From Blastococcus capsensis (lineage in GTDB: Bacteria; Actinomycetota; Actinomycetes; Mycobacteriales; Geodermatophilaceae), in the NCBI RefSeq assembly GCF_030165005.1, contig NZ_JASNNW010000010.1, forward strand, positions 124,001-188,000: a stretch of 64,000 nt of DNA, read 5' to 3'. The stretch's first letter is position 1. The number at the start of each line of letters is the position of its first letter. Under the pieces are notes generated by a model, which was not told where the DNA came from, made no database searches, and saw only the letters and a list, made by a program, of their open reading frames with translations. Below are positions 27,162 through 36,281 of the stretch, piece after piece. Position numbers and translations under genes: made by a program.

Positions 27162-28703
27162 GTGAGGTCAACGAGGACACGACGGCGTTCCGTCGCCGTC
27201 GGGCTGGCGGCAGCCGGCGGCATGACGATGAGCCTGCTGGTCGCGGCGCCCGCGGTCGCCCACCCCGACCACTGCCAGAGCAAGGCAGGGGAGGAGGTCG
27301 ACGAGTCGGAGTGCTTCACCGACTCGCAGATCGCCGAGTTCGACGACTCAGGGGCACCGCTGGAGACGCCCGGCACCGTCGCCAGCTCGGCCAACCTGAC
27401 GTTGCTCAGCAACACCCCGAAGACCGGCATCGCGGCGGGGGAGACCGCCTACAACAGCGACCTGGCCTTCGTCGACGGCTACGCGATCCAGGGCAACTAC
27501 AACGGCTTCTCCATCTGGGACGTGCGGAACAAGGACGTCCCGCCGGCACTGGTGGGCCAGGCCGCCTGCCTCGGTGCGCAGAACGACGTGTCCGCCTACG
27601 GCAACATCGTCATCACCTCCACCGACTCCCGGCGGGCCAGTGCGGCGTGCGACGCCCCGGCGACGAGCGACCTGGACGACTACTGGGAGGGCATCCGCGT
27701 CTGGGACATCAGCGACAAGGCCGCCCCCAGGCTGCTGACCAGCGTGGCCACCGACTGCGGCTCGCACACCAACAGCCTCGTCCCTGACCCGGCCAACGAC
27801 CGGATGCTGGTCTACGTCTCCTCCTACAGTCCGGACAACCGCCTGGCCAACTGCAAGACGCCGCACGACAAGATCAGCATCGTGTCGGTGCCCGACGCCG
27901 CACCGGCCTCCGCCGAGGTCGTCGCGGAGCCGATCCTGTTCGCCGACGGCGGCTTCCCCGGTGCCAGGACGGAGCCCGACGATGCCTTCCCGAAGGGCCG
28001 GGCCCAGAGCGCGACCAGCGGGTGCCACGACATCACCGCATACCCCGAGAAGGGCATCGCCGCCGGCGCCTGCATGGGCCAGGGGGTGCTGATGGACATC
28101 AGCGACCCGGTGAAGCCGGTGGTCACCTCCTCGGTCACCGACCCGAACTTCACGTTCTGGCACTCGGCGACCTTCGACAACGACGCCAGCAAGGTGGTCT
28201 TCACCGACGAGCTCGGCGGCGGCGGTGCGCCGACCTGCAACCCGACCGTCGGTCCTGAGCTGGGTGCCAACGCGGTGTACGACATCGTCGACGGGCAGCT
28301 GCAGAAGCGGTCGTACTTCAAGATCCCGCGCACGCAGACCAACGAGGAGAACTGTGTCGCCCACAACGGCTCACTGATCCCCAACACCCAGGGCCGGGAC
28401 CTGATGGTGCAGGCCTGGTACCAGGGGGGCATCACGGTGTGGGACTTCACCGACTCGGCCAACCCGCGTGAGATCGCCTGGTTCGACCGTGGCCCGCTCA
28501 GCAGCGAGAAGTTGGTGCTCGGCGGTTCCTGGTCGGCGTACTTCTACGACGGCCTGATCTACAGCAGCGACATCCAGCAGGGCTTCGACGTCCTGAAGCT
28601 CAACGACCGGGCGATAGCCGGGTCGGGGTCGGACAAGACGCGCACGCTCAACCCGCAGTCGCAGACGGCTTACACCGTCGGCAGCAGCGGCCGCTCGCGC
28701 TGA
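27162..28703 (+). CDS. Secreted LVIVD-repeat protein
   Basis: A 513-residue exported protein. The signal peptide (RTRRRSVAVGLAAAGG start, probable AVA cleavage near residue 33) leads to a beta-propeller-like domain of LVIVD-type repeats: GFSIWDVRNKDVPP, GIRVWDISDKAAP, GVLMDISDPVKP and GITVWDFTDSANP. Paired cysteines fit an extracytoplasmic location. Family function is poorly known. GTG 27162 has a GAGAGGAG ribosome binding site seven bases upstream. A strong hairpin terminator follows. Confidence 0.85.
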   Translation: MRSTRTRRRSVAVGLAAAGGMTMSLLVAAPAVAHPDHCQSKAGEEVDESECFTDSQIAEFDDSGAPLETPGTVASSANLTLLSNTPKTGIAAGETAYNSDLAFVDGYAIQGNYNGFSIWDVRNKDVPPALVGQAACLGAQNDVSAYGNIVITSTDSRRASAACDAPATSDLDDYWEGIRVWDISDKAAPRLLTSVATDCGSHTNSLVPDPANDRMLVYVSSYSPDNRLANCKTPHDKISIVSVPDAAPASAEVVAEPILFADGGFPGARTEPDDAFPKGRAQSATSGCHDITAYPEKGIAAGACMGQGVLMDISDPVKPVVTSSVTDPNFTFWHSATFDNDASKVVFTDELGGGGAPTCNPTVGPELGANAVYDIVDGQLQKRSYFKIPRTQTNEENCVAHNGSLIPNTQGRDLMVQAWYQGGITVWDFTDSANPREIAWFDRGPLSSEKLVLGGSWSAYFYDGLIYSSDIQQGFDVLKLNDRAIAGSGSDKTRTLNPQSQTAYTVGSSGRSR

Positions 28704-28710
28704 CGTCGAC

Positions 28711-28747
28711 CGTCGGGCCCGTCTCCTCGCCGGAGACGGGCCCGACG
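28711..28747 (+). terminator. Strong hairpin after the LVIVD gene
   Basis: Perfect 15-bp stem (CGTCGGGCCCGTCTC at 28711-28725 and its complement at 28733-28747) with a 7-base loop, eight bases after the stop. No U-run follows. Confidence 0.8.
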
Positions 28748-29218
28748 CACGTCCGGGGCCGGCCGGCCGGCGCGGCCGGCGCGGCCGGCGCGGGCGGCCA
28801 TCCCGGGCGGATCACTCCACGGCCTCGAGCACCTCGACGTCTTCGGCCATGGTGAACGCGCTGGCGGCGAGCACCTCGGTGACCTCCGCGGAGGACTCGA
28901 CCTCCTCCAGGTACCGCCGGTCCCGCTGCAGGCGCTCAGTTCCAGCGCCGAGATCGCGGCCACCGCCGCTCGGCCGGGGCTTTTCCTCGAGCGTGGAGTA
29001 GCGCACCGCCACGCTGCTGCCACCTGCTGCGGCATCCGACGGCGTGCCGCGTGACGGCCGCGCGACGAGCGCCGGGCGGGATCACAACGACTGTCTCCCC
29101 CTGCTACCACCCGGTTCCTGCCTTGCCGTAGGACGTGCCGCCCTGATGGGCCGGCAAGGTGCCGACGCAGCCGGCCGGATGTCGAGGGCGGCGAGGTGGA
29201 CGACGGCTGGTGAGTCCT
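28748..29218. other. 471-base gap with a short GC-rich repeat
   Basis: A GGCGCGGCC-type simple repeat lies at about 28765-28800. A minus-strand 66-residue frame at 28812-29012 lacks a ribosome binding site and is not called. Confidence 0.4.
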
Positions 29219-30682
29219 TCACGCCGCGCCGAGGAGGAGCAGCGTCGCGACCAGGACCGCGCCACTGACGAGCAACGTGACGGCGGTGTAGCCCATGATG
29301 TGCCGGACCGTGAGGCCGGCGATGGCGAGCAGCGGCAGCGTCCAGAAGGGCTGGATCATGTTCGTCCACTGGTCGCCGTAAGCGATCCCCATGATGACGA
29401 TGCTGGGATCGACGCCGAGCTCGAGCGCGGCGTCCATGAAGATGGGTGCCTGGACCGCGAACTGTCCCCCGCCGGAGGGGATGAACATGTTGATCAGGCC
29501 ACCGGACAGCATCGCCCACACGCCGAGGGTTCCGGGGGTGGCGATCTGGACGAAGAAGTCGCTGAACACCCCGACGAGACCGGTGGTGGTCATCATCCCC
29601 AGGATCCCGGCATAGAGCGGGTATTGCAGCAGCACCTCGCCCACGGCCCGCCCGCCGTCCACCACGAGCCGGCCCAGTTCCCGTGCCGAGGGGACGATCA
29701 GCAGGATCGCAGTGAGGAACGACCAGTTGACGATGTCGAGCGTGAGGGCGAACCCCTCCTGCGCGAAGTACACGACCAGGTAGGCCAACAGCGCGACGCC
29801 GAGCGCGAGCGTCACCAGACGAGCGGTGTCGATCCGCTCTGCCGGCGTCCGCCGGACCTCCTCGGCCACCCGGGACGGGGATTCGGCTCGCGCGCTCGAC
29901 GTGTCCGGGCCGTCCTCCCGGGCTGCGGGGGCGACGGATGCGGCTCCCGTTCCGGCTTCGTCGGTCGCGGCCGGCGCCGGTTCCTGGCGCACCGGGCCGT
30001 GATCCGGGCCCTCGTCCTCGTCCAGCTCGTGGACGGGTTCGTCATGACGGGGGGCGAGGAGCACCATCGCGAGCGTCACCGCGGCCAGCGTGACGACCGC
30101 GGCAGCCATGTTCCACGGTGCGAAGATCGTCTCGCTGACGGGCACGAGCTCGTAGCGCTCGTCGAAGAAACTGTCAGGAGTGGCCGCGGCGAGCGGTCCG
30201 GACCCTGAGTACCCCATGTGCCAGATGACGTAGCCGGAGTAGGCCGAGGCGACGAGCAGTGGGTAGTGCAGACGAATGCCGCGCTCCCGGGCCGAACGTG
30301 CCACCTCCAAGGCGATGATTCCCCCGACTACGAGGCCGAGCGCCCAGGAGATCAACGAGGCGAGTCCCGCGACGACGGTGACGAAGGCGTAAGCGCCTCT
30401 GGGGCCGCGCGGAATCGCAGCGATCCGCCTCAGCAGCCGCTGCACCGGCGCAGTGTGCGCCAGCACATATCCGAGCAACAGCACGATCGAGATCTGCGCG
30501 ATGAAGGCCAGTAGGGCGGACAGCCCGTCACCCCAGGCCCGTAGCACCTCTACGGGGCCGCTCTCCGTGAGCGTCAGCGCAAGGATGGCGACGAGAAAAC
30601 TGAGGATGACCGCGAAGACGAGTGAGCTGGGCAGCCACTTCTCGACCAGCCGGACGAGGGGCCGGGACACCGCACGCAGCAT
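29219..30682 (-). CDS. Short-chain fatty-acid transporter (AtoE/TIGR00366-like)
   Basis: A 487-residue polytopic membrane protein of the short-chain fatty-acid transporter family. LVEKWLPSSLVFAVILSFLV opens the first helix; SWALGLVVGGIIALEVAR, SGYVIWHMGYSGS and FIPSGGGQFAVQAPIFMDAA are typical family blocks. About ten to twelve helices are present, with a long charged cytoplasmic loop near residues 215-280. It probably imports acetoacetate or short fatty acids. The gene is monocistronic. Confidence 0.85.
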   Translation of the reverse strand: MLRAVSRPLVRLVEKWLPSSLVFAVILSFLVAILALTLTESGPVEVLRAWGDGLSALLAFIAQISIVLLLGYVLAHTAPVQRLLRRIAAIPRGPRGAYAFVTVVAGLASLISWALGLVVGGIIALEVARSARERGIRLHYPLLVASAYSGYVIWHMGYSGSGPLAAATPDSFFDERYELVPVSETIFAPWNMAAAVVTLAAVTLAMVLLAPRHDEPVHELDEDEGPDHGPVRQEPAPAATDEAGTGAASVAPAAREDGPDTSSARAESPSRVAEEVRRTPAERIDTARLVTLALGVALLAYLVVYFAQEGFALTLDIVNWSFLTAILLIVPSARELGRLVVDGGRAVGEVLLQYPLYAGILGMMTTTGLVGVFSDFFVQIATPGTLGVWAMLSGGLINMFIPSGGGQFAVQAPIFMDAALELGVDPSIVIMGIAYGDQWTNMIQPFWTLPLLAIAGLTVRHIMGYTAVTLLVSGAVLVATLLLLGAA

Positions 30683-30996
30683 CTGTCCTCCGAGGTTCGT
30701 GACTCAGACGCGGCAGGTTGCCGCGAGTGTAAGGAGCTCCCGCTGCGTCTGCAGGATGACCGTGCTGGTCGACGAGGCCGCTGGCGGCCTCGCCCTCGGC
30801 GCAGTCGAGACCGCGACGGCGCCGCGTGCGGAGGTCACCGGGAGGGCAGTTCCCCGTCGATCAGAAGCACCTCGGGCCGCGGACCCGTGACGACGCGCGA
30901 CACCCCGGGCGAAGGGCGCCCGGGGTGCCGAGGGCCCGGTGCGGGCGCTGCGGACGTACCGCAGAGCCGACCGGATCTGCTCGTCCTGGAGCCCGG
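30683..30996. other. 314-base gap
   Basis: No gene is supported. It holds the upstream region of the transporter and the 3' side of the subtilisin gene. Confidence 0.5.
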
Positions 30997-32469
30997 CTAC
31001 GGCTGCACGGCTGCCGCGGCATCGAGCCTGGGACCGGTGACGCCGGCCGGCGCCGTCGGGATGCCTGCACCCCGTGCGGTGTCGATGATCCGATGCCGGG
31101 CGTCGAGACCACCGACGCCGAGGTCCGCGAGCATCGCCCCCACGCCGGCGGCGTGCGGGGTGGCCATCGACGTGCCCGCTTTGACGCCGTACCCCGGTGT
31201 GCCGGTGCAGGAGTCGACCTCCGCCAGGTCCAGCGGCACGGTGGACCAGATCCCGCCGTCGCAGGAGAGCAGGCCGCCGCCCGGCGCCGACACGTCGAGC
31301 TCGTGGCCCCAGTCGGAGTACACCGCGGGGTCGCTTCCGGTGCCGTACGCACCGACGCACAGGGCCGCGTCCTGCCAGAACTCGCCCTGGCCGCAGTAGG
31401 GGGCGCCGTCGTTGCCGGCCGCGAGCGTGACCAGGATGCCGGCGTCCGCCGCCTCCTGGACCGCCTCGGCCCACCCGCCATCCAGCGGTGCCACCGGGTT
31501 GGAGATCACCGGGCCGCTGCCGACGATGAAGCCGATGCTGACCGTGATGACGTCGGCACCCTGCTCGGTGGCGTAGCGCGTGGCCGCCGCGAGGTCACCG
31601 ACGATCGAGCCCTCGTCGTCACCCACGCGCACCGGCATGATCGTGGCGTCCGGGGCGACGCCGGTGACACCCTTGCCGTCGTCGGCTGCGGCGACCGTCC
31701 CGGCCACGTGCGTGCCGTGGCCGTGTCCGTCGTCGACGTTCTCGTAGCCCCCGCAGGGGACGGGCGCGCCGTCCGGGCACACCCACGACATGGGGGCGGT
31801 GAAACGCCCCTCGAACTCCGGGTGGTGGACGTCGACGCCGGTGTCGATCACCGCCACGACCGCGTCCTCACCGGTCGAGATCTCGTTGGCCAGCCGGGCC
31901 CCGATCTCGTCCAGACCCCACAACTTGTCGGAGAAGTCGGGGGCGTCGTACTTCTTCGGACGCGGGGGGCGGTCGCTGCCGCCGGCCCGGCCGCCGGGCT
32001 CCGGTGCACCGACCGTCGCGCTGCCGGTGTAAGACGAGGGCTCGGTGACCAGCCACGGCTGCACCCGCACCTCGTAGGTCCCCGAGGCCGCGGGGACGGT
32101 CACGCTCTCGTCGCTCGCGGCGTTGGCCGAGGACCCGACCAGCGCGCCGTGGGCGTCGTGGACGTAGAGGTCGAAGTCGGCGGACTCCACCGGGCTCTGG
32201 ATGGAGACGACGAGCGGGTCGGTGCCGTCGCCGCCGACGGTGACCGTGACGTGGTCGCAGACCAGGTCGTCAGGGTCCTGGGCCGCCGAGGGGCAGGGCA
32301 ACGCGGTGGTGGCCGCGGCGTCGTAGGTGGCGCCGTGCCAGGCGAAGTCGGTGCGCTGGTCGACGGTGCCGGCGCCAGGCTCTGCCGCCAGCGCCGGAGA
32401 GGTGAGCAGCGGGCTCACCGTCAGGAGGAGGACGCCGACGGGCGGCGTCAGTACCCGGGAGATGTGCAT
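30997..32469 (-). CDS. Secreted subtilisin-like serine protease
   Basis: A 490-residue S8 protease. A signal peptide (cleavage near ALA, residue ~28) is followed by a pre-peptidase-like beta domain (~40-155, with DFDLYVHDAHG and YEVRVQPW) that here lies N-terminal to the catalytic domain. The triad is complete: Asp209 (AVIDTGVD), His251 (HGHGTHVAGT) and Ser in KAGTSMATPHAAG, with the oxyanion Asn in LAAGNDGAP. Several cysteines fit an extracellular enzyme. The product is probably a general secreted protease. Confidence 0.88.
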   Translation of the reverse strand: MHISRVLTPPVGVLLLTVSPLLTSPALAAEPGAGTVDQRTDFAWHGATYDAAATTALPCPSAAQDPDDLVCDHVTVTVGGDGTDPLVVSIQSPVESADFDLYVHDAHGALVGSSANAASDESVTVPAASGTYEVRVQPWLVTEPSSYTGSATVGAPEPGGRAGGSDRPPRPKKYDAPDFSDKLWGLDEIGARLANEISTGEDAVVAVIDTGVDVHHPEFEGRFTAPMSWVCPDGAPVPCGGYENVDDGHGHGTHVAGTVAAADDGKGVTGVAPDATIMPVRVGDDEGSIVGDLAAATRYATEQGADVITVSIGFIVGSGPVISNPVAPLDGGWAEAVQEAADAGILVTLAAGNDGAPYCGQGEFWQDAALCVGAYGTGSDPAVYSDWGHELDVSAPGGGLLSCDGGIWSTVPLDLAEVDSCTGTPGYGVKAGTSMATPHAAGVGAMLADLGVGGLDARHRIIDTARGAGIPTAPAGVTGPRLDAAAAVQP

Positions 32470-33092
32470 GGGTCGTTCCCTTTCGCGGGGGGACTCACGC
32501 TCAACGAGCCGGGCCCGCCGGAGTTACGTCTCCTCGCGGCCCTGAGACCCGTGGACCACCGGCCGGCCCTCCACAGCTCATCGGGTCGGCGAAGAGCCGA
32601 CGACGAGCGGCAGTCGTGCAGACCCGCCCTCGAGGGTGCTGAGGCGGTCCAGCGACTGCTGCAGGTGCATGACGTCTGGGCCGGACCGGCAAGGGGACTC
32701 GCGGGCGGTGGGGCGCGCTGGGACCGGCTCTCAAGGCATCAGCGGATGTGCCGACACCGGAATGAGCGGAATCCCCACCTGCTCAGAAGCTGTGGAAGTT
32801 CGACTCGGTGTCCGAGGGGCGACTTGCCACATACGTACACGGCTCTGACCGTCGTGCCCGGTGGGTGTCCCCGGGGGGAGGGGACTGGGCGCCCACGCAG
32901 AGCGGGGGTGGTCGGTGGGGGCCCGGCGTGGCTCTCCACCGAAGAACTCGGCCGTGGCCGCCCAGGTCGCGCGAGGCCTGTGGGGAGGGCGGGTCCTCGA
33001 CCGGCGGCCCGGGACGTGCCGGACGCCGAGCGCCGGCATCTGGTCCCGCGGCGTCCCGGCGGTCGTGTGGAGGTCTCGTAGCCTCTTCCGGC
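32470..33092. other. 623-base gap carrying a dispersed repeat
   Basis: No intact gene is supported. The dispersed repeat copy at 32804-32842 lies here. Confidence 0.5.
32804..32842 (+). repeat. Dispersed repeat R1, copy 1
   Basis: Begins CTCGGTGTCCGAGGGGCGAC and ends with a TACGTACACGG block. Similarity to copy 3 (39,756) extends about 40 bases further upstream (GTTCRACTCGG and before), so the original element may be ~90 bp. Confidence 0.7.
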
Positions 33093-34259
33093 ATGTGGTC
33101 CTCGGCGTCGGTCGACTCGATCCGTGGCTGGGTGATGGTCGCGGCCGCGTTCGCCGCGATGTTCGTCTCGTTCGGGATCGCCTATTCCTTCGGCGCGTTC
33201 CTCGAGCCGATGGCGGAGGAGTTCGGATCCGGCCGTGGCACCACGTCGGTCTTCTTCGCCCTGACCTCGCTCACGTACTTCGGCCTCGGCGCGCTCAGTG
33301 GCGTCGCGGTGGACCGCTACGGCCCCCGGCGCGTGCTGCTCGTCGGTGCTCTCGCCCTCGGTGCCGGACTGGCCGCGACATCGCAGGCCGGGGAGCTGTG
33401 GATCGGACTGGTCACCTACGGCCTGGGGGTCGGCATCGGAGTGGCCTGTGCCTATGTCCCGATGGTGGCTGTCGTCAGCGGGTGGTTCGAGCGACGGCGC
33501 ACCCTCGCCATCGGGGTGGCGGTGACCGGGATCGGTCTGGGCACGCTGACCGTCGCACCGCTGGCCGCCGCCCTGATCGGCGAGGTCGGGTGGCGCAACA
33601 CCCACCTCGTGCTGGGCCTGGCCGGGGCGGTGGTCCTCGTGGCCTGCGCCTTGGTCGTCACCCGCCCGCCGGTGCAGGCCAGCCCGGCGGCGCTGACGCT
33701 GCGCGAGGCGGTGCGGAACCGCGACTACCGCCGGTTGTATCTGGCGTCGGGCCTCATGGCCGTCGCGCTGTTCGTACCCTTCGTGCACCTGCCCGGATAC
33801 GCCGAGGAGGCCGGAGTCGACCCGGTCGCGGCGGCGGCGCTGGTCGGAGTGATCGGCGCCGCGAGCACCGCCGGCCGACTGTTGCTCGGCGTGATCGCGG
33901 CGAGAACCGGTACGTTGCGCGCCTTCCAAGGGTGCTTCCTGACCATGGGCGCGAGCTTCGCGCTGTGGAGCGTCGGTGGCGGTTACGGCGTGCTGCTCAC
34001 CTTCGCCGTCGTGCTGGGTGTCGGCTACGGAGGTTTCGTCGCGATCGGTCCCGCAGTCGTCGCCGAGCGCTTCGGCACCACCCGCCTGGGTGGACTGCTG
34101 GGGGTGCTCTACACCAGCGCCGGGATCGGGTCCGCGGTGGGCGCTCCGCTCGCCGGTGCGGCCGTCGATGCCTTCGGTTCCTACGCCCCGGCCATCGCCG
34201 GATGCCTGGCCCTCGGGCTGGCCGCCTACCTGACCGTGCTCGGCGTCGGTCGCACATGA
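33093..34259 (+). CDS. MFS transporter
   Basis: A 388-residue major facilitator protein with twelve hydrophobic segments. GVAVDRYGPRRVLLVGALAL is the MFS loop 2-3 motif, and the fold resembles monocarboxylate/oxalate-formate-type carriers (AFGASFGSFLEPMAEEFG-like first helix, RNRDYRRLYLASGLMAVAL before helix 7). Substrate is unknown. ATG 33093 was chosen because the first helix starts about ten residues later. Confidence 0.85.
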   Translation: MWSSASVDSIRGWVMVAAAFAAMFVSFGIAYSFGAFLEPMAEEFGSGRGTTSVFFALTSLTYFGLGALSGVAVDRYGPRRVLLVGALALGAGLAATSQAGELWIGLVTYGLGVGIGVACAYVPMVAVVSGWFERRRTLAIGVAVTGIGLGTLTVAPLAAALIGEVGWRNTHLVLGLAGAVVLVACALVVTRPPVQASPAALTLREAVRNRDYRRLYLASGLMAVALFVPFVHLPGYAEEAGVDPVAAAALVGVIGAASTAGRLLLGVIAARTGTLRAFQGCFLTMGASFALWSVGGGYGVLLTFAVVLGVGYGGFVAIGPAVVAERFGTTRLGGLLGVLYTSAGIGSAVGAPLAGAAVDAFGSYAPAIAGCLALGLAAYLTVLGVGRT

Positions 34260-34556
34260 GAACCGCGGCGCGCCGTGCTCGGCCCTGGGCCGGGCGTCGT
34301 GCCGAGGCGCGGTCGGCGGGGTGAGGCGCGGGCGCTGGAGCAGTTGCCTGCTGGTGGCCTGGGCGGCTGCCCGTGCCGGAAGTGGGCAGGGTCGACAACG
34401 CTCGGAACGGTCGTCGCGTCGCACTTCTGAAGAACTGTGGAGGTCATCCAGGAGATCACGCGGCGCAGCCGCCTCCGCCTGCTGGTCGCCGGGGCCGTCG
34501 CACACCAGCTTGGTGGACGCCACTTCGCATGGTTCCTGCCGGCGCGAGCACGGGAG
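34260..34556. other. 297-base gap
   Basis: Nothing is clearly coding. A plus-strand stretch reading TRRSRLRLLVAGAVAHQLGG near 34,460-34,520 is protein-like but has no recognised family. Confidence 0.35.
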
Positions 34557-35453
34557 CTACGTCCGCACACGGCTCCGCTCGCTCGGGTGCCGGCGGACGA
34601 CAGGAGCCACCGTGAAGATCCGGTCATCAGGACCGGACCGAGCCGGCCGATGAGCTGGCGCGTCGGAGGTGGTGCCGGGTCTGCGCAGGATGCCCCGCTG
34701 CTGGGCGTCGAGCACCGCGGTGAGGCGGTCGCTGACACGCAGCTTCCGATAGATGTTCTCGGTGTGCTTGCTGACTGTTCGGGTCGAACATCCGAGCCGG
34801 TGGGCGGCGGCCGCGGCGGTCAGCCCCTCGGAGAGGCAGAGCAAGACGCTCAATTCCCGGCCTGTCAGACCCGCTGCGCGGGCGTTGGCCTCCGCAGCGT
34901 CCTCCACAGGCCCCTCTTCCCGTCTCCATCGGCCCATCAGGCGGACGTGCCGGTCGAGCGCTGTCAGGAACGGTTGTACTGCGGTCACCAGCGCCAGGTC
35001 CCGCGCGTCGAAGTCGCGACCGGATCGGGAGAAGGCGAAGGCGACGACCTGGGTGGGGCCTCCCTGGAGGGGGAGGCTGATCATCTGGTCCCAACCGCGG
35101 AGGTCGGCGAGGAAGCCGCGGACGGGGGAGCGGTTCCAGGCGAGCCAGCCTCCGGCGGCTGCCTGGGCCGTTGCAGGGGCCAGGTCCCCCGCTGCGGTGG
35201 CCACCATGAGGGGGTGCATGTCGCGCATCCGATGGGTCGCCGCGATCATCGCTCGGATGTCCGGTGGGTCGAACCCGTGACCGCGGATGTCCGACTCGCC
35301 GGTGCGCCACGCCGCGCGCTGCAGAACGGCACCGGGCGCGTCGAGCCGTGGGCAGAGGATGGAGAACACGGTGTCGGTGGGGAAGCAGGGGCCGTCCATG
35401 CCGTCGAGCACGGCGACCGTGAAGTCGGTGATCTCCTGGATCGCTGAGCTCAT
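34557..35453 (-). CDS. LuxR-family transcriptional regulator
   Basis: A 298-residue regulator with a C-terminal LuxR helix-turn-helix (LTGRELSVLLCLSEGLTAAA, then STRTVSKHTENIYRKLRV; residues ~195-255). The N-terminal ~180 residues are a sensor-like domain without a phosphoacceptor or autoinducer signature I can identify. After the DNA-binding domain is an unusual basic tail of ~40 residues. It is divergent from the ABM-like/aldehyde dehydrogenase genes and may control them. ATG 35453 was chosen. Confidence 0.8.
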   Translation of the reverse strand: MSSAIQEITDFTVAVLDGMDGPCFPTDTVFSILCPRLDAPGAVLQRAAWRTGESDIRGHGFDPPDIRAMIAATHRMRDMHPLMVATAAGDLAPATAQAAAGGWLAWNRSPVRGFLADLRGWDQMISLPLQGGPTQVVAFAFSRSGRDFDARDLALVTAVQPFLTALDRHVRLMGRWRREEGPVEDAAEANARAAGLTGRELSVLLCLSEGLTAAAAAHRLGCSTRTVSKHTENIYRKLRVSDRLTAVLDAQQRGILRRPGTTSDAPAHRPARSGPDDRIFTVAPVVRRHPSERSRVRT

Positions 35454-35707
35454 GCGGATCCTCCGCTGGCACCGCGCGGTGACGTGGGGTCCGTGGGTCG
35501 AGGGCCCCGTGTCGGGTCCGCGCCTCATCTTCCGCCCGGACAGAGCAGACGATCCTCGCGCGGCACCGCGTGGTCAACGGTCGTCGTCCCCCCGGGCGAG
35601 TCGCTCGTGCGGCGGGGGGTTCTGGTACGCAGTTGTGCGTAGAGACGCCGAGACCGTCTGTTCCTAGCGTCTGTCTTCCAGAGAACTGCATCGCTGTGGG
35701 GGAAGAC

Positions 35708-36109
35708 GTGTCACTCATCGTTGTGCACCTGCGTTGGAACGACGTCGATTCGGGACAGTACGAGCAGATCTGCAGAGCACTCCCTGACGGCGAGCCCCGC
35801 CCGACCGGCTGTCTGCACCGTCGGCGACAGAGGCAGGGCAGCGTGGTCCTGATGACCGAGGTCTGGGGCGACGAGCAGGCGGCCGGCCGGTTCCTCGCCG
35901 AGTTGCCGGACGTACTGGGGCATGTCGCGGCCGGTCAGCCGCAGACGGCCATCTTCTCGGTGCCGGCGATCTACGGTGTGGCCTACGGTCTCCTGCCCGC
36001 GCGGATCCGTTCGCCGCAGGCGGATACGGGCGAGGCGCCGGTCATCCCCGTCCCGCGAGCCCCGGTGACCGCGCCGTCGTTCTCAGGATCGGAACGGCGC
36101 GAGCGCTAG
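35708..36109 (+). CDS. Small alpha/beta-barrel (ABM-like) protein
   Basis: A 133-residue protein with a ferredoxin-like alpha/beta pattern: LIVVHLRWNDVDSGQYEQIC, GCLHRRRQRQGSVVLMTEVW and AAGRFLAELPDVL. This resembles dimeric alpha-beta barrel (ABM-type) proteins. Start GTG 35708 follows a GGGGGAAG sequence; GTG 35696 is possible. The C-terminal ~35 residues are proline-rich and disordered. It lies between the divergent LuxR gene and the aldehyde dehydrogenase. Confidence 0.6.
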   Translation: MSLIVVHLRWNDVDSGQYEQICRALPDGEPRPTGCLHRRRQRQGSVVLMTEVWGDEQAAGRFLAELPDVLGHVAAGQPQTAIFSVPAIYGVAYGLLPARIRSPQADTGEAPVIPVPRAPVTAPSFSGSERRER

Positions 36110-36281
36110 GCACGTGCACCGCACCGGCCTGTTCCACCGAGGGCTGCAGGTGCAGCCCCTCGACTTCTGACTCATCTCTCCGGCGCGGCCGAGGCGCTGT
36201 CCAGCTGTGCTGCGCTGCCCTTTCGGCGCGCCGGGGCACGGTCCCAGCCTCGTGACAGGACGCGATCCGAAGGAGTTCTCG

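Noticed and set aside
28812-29012. 66-residue minus-strand frame with an acidic C-terminus
   Set aside because: No ribosome binding site, unknown family and shadow-like first half.
34437-34560. Plus-strand frame VEVIQEITRRSRLRLLVAGA and following
   Set aside because: Protein-like over ~40 residues only; no family and no sensible end.
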